Below, in pieces: positions 56,112-64,000 of a stretch of DNA of 64,000 nucleotides. The position numbers were made by a program, and so were the translations under genes. Where the stretch lies: NCBI GenBank assembly GCA_033064195.1, contig JARBJD010000077.1, positions 62,001 through 126,000 of the forward strand, written 5' to 3'. The stretch's first letter is position 1. Each line of letters starts with the position of its first letter. The DNA comes from Blattamonas nauphoetae. Lineage: Eukaryota; Preaxostyla; Oxymonadida. Under the pieces are notes generated by a model. It searched no databases. It was given only the letters and a program-made list of their open reading frames with translations, and was not told the DNA's origin.

Positions 56112-59100
56112 TCACATCATGCTAATAGTTGTCTGAAACAGACTGGCGAGAATCGAACAACCATTCTCATAATCCTCCAAAAAGAGTGAGGACTCGACTG
56201 TCTTCATCACATGTGCAGCTGCGTCGAATGAGAGAAGAATCCTGTTGAACACGTACGATCGCAGGTCAGTTGCGGTTTTGATGAGTTCGAGTGTGGCAGT
56301 GACGAGGGCAGGAATCGGCGAGCTGGAAAGAGAAGACAGAAAGGGAGAGACCTCAGATGGGACAGAATGTGCTTCACAATCGCGGGAGTCGAGAAGATCG
56401 CGGCCCAGTCAGCTGAAGAGAGAGAGAGGAACAAGAAGATGAGAAGAGACCAGCAAGAACAGCATCAAACACTTCACAAAAAAGAAATCCCCATCTGCCC
56501 CATCGCACACCTCGTGTCGCCCATGCCCTGACGATTGCGAACGCCCGCAACATCCACTCATTCGTTTTACCTCTCTCTATCGACCATTTCAACACTGGAA
56601 TTGGCTTATAAAGACTTCTCCAGTACCACTCTGTGTCCTTCGGGAAGAGTGACAGTAGTGGAGTGTCGAAGAAGGGTGGTAAGCCGAAAGATGAGAGAAG
56701 GACAATCACTTCCATCGAAAAGCGTATTTCGTCGTTTGTCGTCCAGATGAATTGTTTGAGAGGGGAGTGTGTGAAGAGGAGGACGAGAAGACGCAATTCG
56801 GGCAAGGCTCCAAAGGTCAGCGTGTAAAATGTGATGTTGTCGAGAATGTGGTCGATAATCACCCACTTCCCGAAGAGTGTGTCTTTCGTTGATGACATGT
56901 AATGGTCGATGGCTGTGTTCACGAAACCTGACATTTGGGGAGGGGGATGTGTTTTGTAGATGTCCAAAGTAATTCGTCCTTCTTCGTTGGTGAACAGCGA
57001 GGAAGTAACGAATGCATCCAACAACATGTCGCTCATCATGTCTGGATGGGTCTCGTTGAAGGAAAGGAGGTTGACATGGAAGCCGCGGAGGAGGAGAGCG
57101 TGAATCTTTTCGAAATGAGAGAGGTCTAAGTAAGACAGAAAAATGAAAATAGCACTTTGCAACGTCTGAATGTTCACATTTGTGAATGAGGATCTGACGG
57201 CTCGCTCCAACATAACATCAGATGGGAAGGTTGCCTTGAAGATCGGAGGCAGTAGTTCTGAAAACATAATTGGAAGACTGCCAGCGAGTAGATCGAGATA
57301 CGGATCGGATTGGTTGACGTAGAATTTGGCCAAGATGGCCGGAAATGGCAGTTTCTGAGCGATACATGTGATCATCACATTGATGAAGATCATGACACGG
57401 AATTGTGGCGGGAAGTGAGAGAGGACTTGCTCGAATTCCGATGACACGGAATCGATAATCTTGACAATGGATGTGAGAGGATTTGTTTCAGTTTTGGTAT
57501 ATCTTTCCATTTCTGTGAAAAATTGAGGAACTTCTTCGAGTGATTTTAGTGCGGGGATTGGATACATGGTTGAGAGTTGCTCCCCAACTTCAAAAATCTG
57601 TTGGAAGGCTGCGTTTTGACTTGGGACATCGTGCGGGATGATAGATGGAACCGTTAGAAGTGTGCTTGAGACGGTGTGGAAGGCGAGTCTGGATTCCATT
57701 GTGAGATCTGATATCGAATCTCGGATGGCATTGCGAGTGTGGCGGAGAAGAGGCGCATGAGTGGGAGATGAAGCGAGTAAAGTAACAAGCATGTACGATT
57801 GTGTTCTGAGAGTGGGGTTGTCAGAGTTGAGGAGGAATGCGAGGTGAGTAAAGAGGGTTTGACTGAGCGGGAATGTTGAGAAAGAATTTGTTTGTTCAAA
57901 TGTGAACCTCAGGTTTTCGAGGGTACTGATGACTTCAGAATCGTCATTCCTGAAAAGAAGACGAGAAAACGAGCATGAGAACAGGAGAAGAGTAGAAAAA
58001 TCGGAACGGTGGGATCGGAGGTGAGTGTGAATGATATCGGAAAAAACAGACATGAATGCTTCTTCATCGATTGGTTCGGTCAATATTATGGGATTGTGGC
58101 TGAGTGGAGTGTTCGTGACCAGCTGCAAAGACGAAGGAAGAGATGGCGTCTGGCTGATGACGATGTGTGGAGAAGATGCATCAAATATCCATTTGCGACG
58201 CATCAAATTGAGTTTCTGCCGATTTTGAGGAGATGATTGGTCAGGAAAGGTGAAGTTGAGGACAGTTGAAGAAGGATCTTCGATGTCCAAATCGATCTGA
58301 TCTCCTTCCCTGCTCATATCATCTTGAAGGGAAGTGGCATGTTCAGAGGATGAATCTGATGGCAAAGTGGACTGAGTTGAGGGCAGTGACGTGCGGAGTG
58401 AGCCAGAAGCATTCGAAGACGAAGCTGATGACGGAAGCGTTAAGGAGTCATCAAAACAGAGTTTTGAGTTCATCAGACTCTCCACATCTGACTCGGATTG
58501 TCCCTTTGATTCTGGTTCGACGAAGTGAAGATCTGATGGCTGTTCAATTCGCGTGCGAGCTTCCAACAAATCAAACGCGGAAGCCAGACAACCGTTCCGA
58601 AGGAACGACAAATCCATCTGAATTCAAAATATAAACAAATAATCCAAACTGGGTCGATTTCTTCACTCACAATCCCAATCACAAGCTCCTGGAAGCAAAG
58701 CCACTTTTCGGTTTCTTTCCGCCAACTCTCTCCCTCCAACTCCCCAAACCGCATCGAAACAATCCGTCGGGTCAGTGCTTTCACGTTCTCCAGAAAAGGT
58801 CCTTCGCTTCTGAGCATGTTCTCCTCCAGAAGCCATCGGACAATTCCATTCAAACAATACACACCTGACTCTGACGACGCCAGAAACATCTCTTCGGGAG
58901 AGAGACTGTCCTTCCCTGCTGCGTGTTCATTTGTCGAGAAAAGCCCAGTTTCATCGTTCCATTCAGGAATGTCCAATTCTGAAGCGAGACCAATAAAATC
59001 AATCCCGCTCACCTTCTGTTCCGATCCATCCACAAATTCCACCACTCTTGTCGAAGCAAGTTGGCGGATCGTGCCTGCAATGAATTCATTGATTCGGTGT

Positions 59101-59804
59101 CTCATCTGCGACGTCGGAGGCGGTTCTTCAAAACAACCACTTTCCTCCACAGAATCCAACACTGTCTGGAACACCCATCCCAGTGATTGCATGTCCGAAC
59201 GAAATGAACTCCTGAAAGCACTTTTCAAGAAGAATTACAAACGATTGCGAGTTCAGTTCGTTTCGCAAGAAAGAGTGAGCGTTCAATTGCACTGAACAGG
59301 AATAAAAACGAGAACAACAAACGCATTTCGATGTTGCATTCAACGTCCAGAAAGATATCATCTTCACTCAGCACTTCTTGACCAAGCCCCAGCTTGTGGC
59401 GCCGAAACACTGATTGCACGCAATCAACAAACAGAGAGATGAAAAACTAACACCAATCCCAAAAACAAGCCACAAACTGTGCGGTTAACTGTGATCCGTT
59501 CTTTCATGATCGTCTTCCAGAATGTCGACCACGAAACAAGCCGAGTTGACGATGTCAACGTCAAGCGTCCACGACCTCGATCAATTTCAACCCTTCCGAA
59601 CTGCATCAGTCCAGGTTGTGCATCTTGAACTATATTCACAATCGATTGAGCATAATCTAGTTCTGCCATCGCAAATTCCTTCTTCACAATTTCTGACGCA
59701 AAGTGACTAATATCGGGTGTGACTGGATTCATTGGCGGCAAAACTGTCGAGTACGACGGAGGATTCTCTTTTGGCATGGCATGAGAACGGGATTCATCTA
59801 TCAT
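56112..59804 (-). CDS. Unrecognised large helical protein, seven exons
   Basis: Starting at ATG 59804 (MIDESRSHAMPKENPPSYST), six introns keep one frame: 59410-59473, 59292-59322, 59212-59242, 58618-58670 (GTGAGT...TTCAG), 56413-56450 and 56323-56351 (29 bp). The protein ends ILASLFQTTISMM at TGA 56112, about 1,190 residues. A Ser-rich acidic linker lies near 58300-58480 and long helical repeats follow (for example SRLAFHTVSSTLLTVPSIIP), suggesting a HEAT-type scaffold. No enzyme motif or TM helix. Function unknown. Its 5' end is divergent from the ARM-like gene at 59930, leaving only 125 bp for both promoters. Confidence 0.7.
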
Positions 59805-59929
59805 TCTGATCTACCCTTGAAACAAATCAAAGTCGAGAAAAGCAAGTCGGAAAACCGTGATTGACGAAAGAAGACCACTTTTCTAGTGCAGCTCGATCTG
59901 ATTTAACTTTCTCACAGTTACATTTTTCA

Positions 59930-60055
59930 ATGGATTGCTCACAATTCCTGAATTGGGATGAAGAAAAACTTGAATCTGAAAACAAAAGTGCAGTTGTCTT
60001 ACGATCTCTCGTTGCCACTTTGAAGTCCCAACCTACACTTGATGACACACAGGAA
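59930..60055 (+). CDS. ARM-like family gene, segment 1
   Basis: ATG at 59930 opens MDCSQFLNWDEEKLESENKS, the typical start of the ARM-like family, and runs to LKSQPTLDDTQE. A hAT-like element enters at 60056 after the target CACAGGAA. The next host segment (62323-62374) reads AKAVRFLESVQPKNRQS and the third (62959-63111) ADAFLGEFASNSDESSTNFV, all in one phase when joined. Three separate transposons therefore sit in the first 330 bp of this coding sequence. The rest of the gene lies beyond the window. Confidence 0.85.
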
Positions 60056-62314
60056 TTGGCCTGTTAAGCTGTGTCCAGTCGAGGTGTGATTGTCCAGTCC
60101 AATGTCCAGTCTCCTATTTGGGCGTCGCAGCGCTGGTAAAAATCTATTATGCTTTTGACAGCTCGATCTCAATACGAATCGTGGTTGGAGGGATGATATT
60201 AAAGAAAGCATCCACAGAATGCCTGTGAAAGAGGATATCTCCTGCCCACATACACGTGTAGAGAGTTGGGGATCGATTCATGAACAGCATGGGTTCGATC
60301 AAAGAGTGAATCTCACTCTTGGTGTTTTCTGCGTTCAGACAAGAAAAGAACGAGATACATACAAACAAATGGCATATCTCAAAGAATGAGGAATGAATGA
60401 TGTGGGATTTGATGAAAACAGAATGCGAATGAATGTGCAAATCCTCCTCTCCCTACTCTTCATGTTCTCTCGCTTTTATCATCTCCTCATCATGCTTCTT
60501 TGTACTCTTCTCTCGTTGTGTTCTTTCTCCAATTCTAGACGGCGTCTGTTTGTTAAGTTGAGTAGTCCAGATAAACATGGTGAGGAGTCAGATATAGTTC
60601 AGATTTGAAGATTTGCTGTTTCGGATCATCGCACGGGTTCGACGAGACGATAAATTTCGAGCATCCTCTTTGTACGAGGAGTTGGAGTATCGCTCACTCG
60701 CCTGATATTCTTTTGACTCTCACAGAGTGTGGATGAAACCTGAATCGACAGCGTTGATTGATAAGTTGTTTGTTGGACACCATCTGCTTGGAACAATCAC
60801 ATTGGATCGATGGGAGAGAAGTTTCAGTGGTGACAAAGTTGAATCAACTTGGGAGAAGATAGAACTATAAAAATGAATATCACACCACTTCCGAACTAAG
60901 TTTCGATTGAAGGAGATGAGGGGGGAGACTAGAAGGGGTGTTTAATTCGAGAAATGTTGTCATTTATCCTTTTCTGTTCTTCGTTTGATCCTGGACAAGT
61001 TCGAAGTGTCGATGATGGTTGGGATGAAAGGGGATAATTATGGAGTTTGCGCATCGATAGAATCGTTTTTTAATCACAAAGAGTAACTTAACACCGATCA
61101 ATCGTCGGATATTGTTCGGATGCGTTTAGGTGAACTCGTCGTTCAACCAGTACAACTCCGCAAACATTGCTACATGTATTTTTCTAAATGGAGTGAATGA
61201 GAAGACGTTGAAAGTGGAGAGGTGGGAATCCACACTGTAGTGATTTTGTCCCCGTTCGAGAGATGTCGCGTTCACCACATCCAATTCTGACTCCTGTTCC
61301 TCATTGTCGAAGATCAAGACAGGAAGATGATGTGCTTCAATTCCTTCTTCCTTGTTTTTCTCTCCTCCGCTTCTTTCCGCTCACCTTTAGATTCTTTCGC
61401 TATCTTCTCTTATCTGTTCCTCAGTCCCTGTTCAAATGAGAGAAGTGAATATAAGAGTGATGAAGGACAAATCAAATCAAAAAAACGTCAAAAGAAAATA
61501 AGCGAGAGATGGCTACCGAAAATAGCAACTCCACCATCCTTGTGCATTTTGGGGCACAATTTGTCCATCATTGTGAAAGGTTCCTTTGTACACATTCGAA
61601 TTTCTTTATCTTTCCACATGATGACTGTCGTTCGTTTCTTCTCAGAGCAGAAGGGAACGAAAGATGGATTGTGTCGACTTGTCGCATGTGGATGAGTGAT
61701 CACTCTGTTCCTGCGAGAGATTGAGATAGAGTGTGTGAAGGAGGTGTCAATACATTGAAAAAAGAGAGAAAACACTGTCAATGACGATTCAAACCGTTGT
61801 GAGTTTGGCCACATCCAGGGCCAGCAAAACGCAGAGATGAAGACATTGCAGTGCCCAAACAAAGAGAGGAGATCTAATATTAATCAAAAAGTGAGAGATA
61901 AGTGGTAAAATCAAACTGCAATCGGAATTGAGAATGAACTGTGTCCCTTAATAGGTGTCGATTGGACAGTCCAGGACCGGACAGTCCATTGGACTGTCCA
62001 ATTTGCCGACTCGTCAAAACCTCAATAAACGGGATGCACTAATTGTGTAGACTTCAGAAAAAAAATTTCAGCGAAATGTCCAGTCACGTCCAATGACGTC
62101 CAATGGTGGGTGGATCAAGTCGAGATTCACACTTGGCTAAATATGATCAAATTATCTCCATTTCGCTATTTCTTAAGTGATTATTGTCATTTCTTTGTGA
62201 AAATGATTGAATGAGTGAATTGAGGATGAGAGAAGCAAGTCTAAAAATGAATGTCCAATAGAGGTCGATTGTCCAGTCCAACATTGGCAACGTCCAATCC
62301 AATTAACATGCCAA
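60056..62314. mobile_element. hAT-like element, 2.26 kb, 8-bp TSD, GTCCAGTC subterminal repeats
   Basis: The ends TTGGCCTGTTAA and TTGGCATGTTAA are inverted, and CACAGGAA flanks both (60048-60055, 62315-62322). GTCCAGTC/GTCCAATC motifs recur at both subterminal regions (60070-60115 and 61960-62110, 62250-62300). The minus strand between 61860 and 60150 shows coding-like pieces (for example RKIHVAMFAELYWLNDEFT and MFMNRSPT-type segments) with possible introns; I cannot assign them, and they may be a captured gene or an unknown transposase. Confidence 0.8.
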
Positions 62315-62322
62315 CACAGGAA

Positions 62323-62374
62323 GCTAAAGCTGTGAGATTTCTCGAATCTGTTCAACCGAAGAATCGACAATCCG
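62323..62374 (+). CDS. ARM-like family gene, segment 2
   Basis: Fifty-two host bases between two transposons, encoding AKAVRFLESVQPKNRQS. They continue segment 1 and lead into segment 3 in frame. The motif A-K-A-V-x-F-L is a hallmark of this family; the gene at 24477 has EDKTVHFLKNL at the same place. Confidence 0.8.
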
Positions 62375-62948
62375 GCATGGGTCCATTGTGTCTGGTGGTT
62401 TTGAAAAGAGTCTGGCTCAACGGGTTCAATGTGTCTGGCGGTAGATTTCTGAAGAAATCTGGAATGTATCACAATATAGTTTTCATATATGGTAGTGATG
62501 AGATTCATAGAGAGGGTGTCGAAGTGACAGAACCACATAAAAGTCATGGAATGATGAAATTCGTCCTGTCAATGTTGATCTGAAAAAACCCCAGGTTTTG
62601 ACTTTATGGATGGTGATTTTGAAAAATCATATGTTTATCACATAATAATGTTCAAAACAGACAATAATCGAAATATAGTGAACCTACAAGTCCAATGAAG
62701 TGATAGTTATTAAGGATTTCGAATCGGAGCCTCACATTCTTGAAGGGCAGATCCTCCATTGACTGCTCCGCCTGTAGCAACAGTTGGGAAAATAGATGCC
62801 AAGAATGTAATCAATCGATTGTGTATGTTCCAACCCTCAGATGCTCGACTTTTGGAGGTATCTCACCACCAGACACACTGGACCACCGCCAGACATATCG
62901 GACCACCACCAGATACAATGGACTTCGCCAGACACACTGGACCCATGC
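62375..62948. mobile_element. Mutator-like MITE, 574 bp, 10-bp TSD
   Basis: The ends GCATGGGTCCATTGTGTCTG and GCATGGGTCCAGTGTGTCTG are inverted. CGACAATCCG flanks both sides exactly (62365-62374, 62949-62958). GTGTCTGG(T/C)GG-type motifs repeat near both ends. It is non-coding. A 10-bp target duplication fits Mutator-like elements. Confidence 0.85.
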
Positions 62949-62958
62949 CGACAATCCG

Positions 62959-63111
62959 CCGATGCTTTCCTCGGCGAGTTTGCATCGAACTCTGACGAAT
63001 CTTCGACAAACTTCGTACAGTTCATTGTGGTGCTTGTTTCGTCTGCCAGTCAGATCATCAGCACAGCAACAATGAAGATGCTCGAGAATCTAATCTCGTG
63101 GTGTTCTGCTA
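62959..63111 (+). CDS. ARM-like family gene, segment 3
   Basis: This encodes ADAFLGEFASNSDESSTNFV followed by VLVSSASQIISTATMKMLEN and LISWCSA, the next conserved blocks of the ARM-like family. It is stopped by a TA-targeted element beginning at 63114. The remainder of the gene is not in the window. Confidence 0.8.
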
Positions 63112-63113
63112 TA

Positions 63114-64000
63114 CAGGGTGTCCCAGACTGAACCCCATTGTTTTTCTTTTGACGTTCATCACTCTACAGATAACCTTCACTTCTCGTATTACATTATATC
63201 ACTCCATCGTTGCCGCATTTAATCGAAGAGTGAGGAAAAAATGAAATATGTCTTGATAGGGACAGAACAAATGCATGCCAAACATCTGAAGTGGAACGAC
63301 GGACGTTGAATCAAGAATCGGAGGTGAAGAACTGGAGAGTGAGAAAATTGATGGAGTTTGAATGGATGTCAGAGAATTCTGAGAGAAAAGAACTGAATGT
63401 TGATGGAATTTCGACGGTGATTTTGCGATGCCTGGATTCCAAAGAGCACTCAGATTGTGATCATTCCTAGGAAAGATACTTCAAGAAAAGATAGCGTACA
63501 AACACATACGAGATGGAAAAGGGTCATTCTCGATCTGTTAAGTCTTTCAGCGGAGATGGTTATCGCGTCCGCTGTGGTACCTATGATTGCGATCGATTCA
63601 ACGATATCCAATATCTTTCATGGTCATTTCCTTGTGGTTGGAGCATGGACGAAGAATTTCTAAAGTTAAATGCCTACAATACACGAAAAATGAGTGATCG
63701 CAAACTTTGGCTCACATTATCTGAACACACGTCCAGGGTGAGAGAAGTGTTGACTGTTAGAAACAAAATGATGAACGATGGAGATAGGGTCAAGAAATTC
63801 GGACAATCCCATGTTTTTGCGAAGGATAGGATCTGATCTCCCCCATTGAATGGGAAAATGCTCTTTCAGACGATCGCCATTCTCTGATTGTTTTCCAATT
63901 ATATTTCACGTCCTTTGAAGATTTCAAAATCCAACTTGATAGAATGAATGAATCACAGATCATAATTCCGAATGAAGTGAAAAAACTTATTTCTTTCTGA
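63114..64000 (+). mobile_element. Tc1/mariner-like element with CAGGGTGTCCC end (right end outside window)
   Basis: It begins CAGGGTGTCCCAGACTGAAC after TA (63112-63113). The first 130 bp match both ends of the element at 17011-18064, and further inside it matches that element's minus strand. It runs at least 887 bp without a right terminus in view. It carries an open frame at 63513-63836 conserved with the other copy. Confidence 0.85.
63513..63836 (+). CDS. Unknown open frame of the CAGGGTGTCCC element
   Basis: About 107 residues: HSRSVKSFSGDGYRVRCGTY, then WSFPCGWSMDEEFLKL and KMSDRKLWLTLSEHTSRVRE. The element at 17011-18064 has a decayed counterpart on its minus strand that keeps HSRS-KSF, DG, RF--I--LS, CG-SM-EE at the same spacing. 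That pattern argues for past coding selection. Beyond 63836 a continuing frame (IEWENALSDDRHSLIVFQLY) lies in a shifted phase. It resembles no transposase I know; the catalytic part may lie beyond the window. Confidence 0.4.
   Translation: MEKGHSRSVKSFSGDGYRVRCGTYDCDRFNDIQYLSWSFPCGWSMDEEFLKLNAYNTRKMSDRKLWLTLSEHTSRVREVLTVRNKMMNDGDRVKKFGQSHVFAKDRI

Overview
The window looks like a contig from an anaerobic protist of the Preaxostyla (oxymonads), most like Blattamonas. This is inferred from remembered family resemblance, not from a search. The signs are very large cysteine/serine-rich right-handed beta-helix surface proteins that end in a transmembrane helix and a dead kinase-like domain, a family of short ARM/HEAT-like proteins, a SPRY-like protein, many 29-65 bp GT-AG introns, and a bacterial-type flavoprotein gene carrying introns.

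The main feature of the window is that host genes are riddled with DNA transposons inserted inside open reading frames, often nested. Almost every insertion can be bounded to the base by terminal inverted repeats (TIRs) and target-site duplications (TSDs), and removing it rejoins the host frame.

Region 1 (1-18.7 kb): one membrane protein gene with a hemerythrin-like tail is split by a 2.6 kb Mutator-like element (9-bp TSD), a mariner element (TA), and a 1.05 kb element with CAGGGTGTCCC ends (TA). The mariner transposase gene is itself split by an 11.3 kb composite element (9-bp TSD). That composite carries tandem 'CTAGAGGCAGACCCC' repeats at its ends and holds a DOCK-type Rho GEF gene, pieces of beta-helix surface genes and a minisatellite.

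Region 2 (19-34.2 kb): a compact host block. It holds a frame-damaged beta-helix gene (+), then on the minus strand two ARM-like genes, a SPRY-like gene, a small secreted beta-helix protein and a complete five-exon iron-sulfur flavoprotein, then on the plus strand an ARM-like gene and a multi-exon gene with a 29-nt exon.

Region 3 (34.5-43.5 kb): a beta-helix/TM/pseudokinase receptor, cut inside its transmembrane segment by a three-deep nest of elements (outer 5.2 kb, middle 4.4 kb with TA ends, inner 3.6 kb hAT with 8-bp TSD). The inner element holds a decayed second receptor copy and the middle one a tRNA-like remnant.

Region 4 (44.7-52.1 kb, minus): a second, larger receptor of the same design with a 504-bp insertion and a possible 19-nt intron.

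Region 5 (52.4-59.8 kb, minus): two long multi-exon genes for helical proteins of unknown function.

Region 6 (59.9-64 kb): an ARM-like gene pierced by a hAT-like element (8-bp TSD), a Mutator-like MITE (10-bp TSD) and a second CAGGGTGTCCC element (TA) that runs off the window.

No rRNA, CRISPR array, retroelement or capsid-bearing element was recognised. Exon joins are inferred from frame continuity and GT-AG borders; no transcript data were available.
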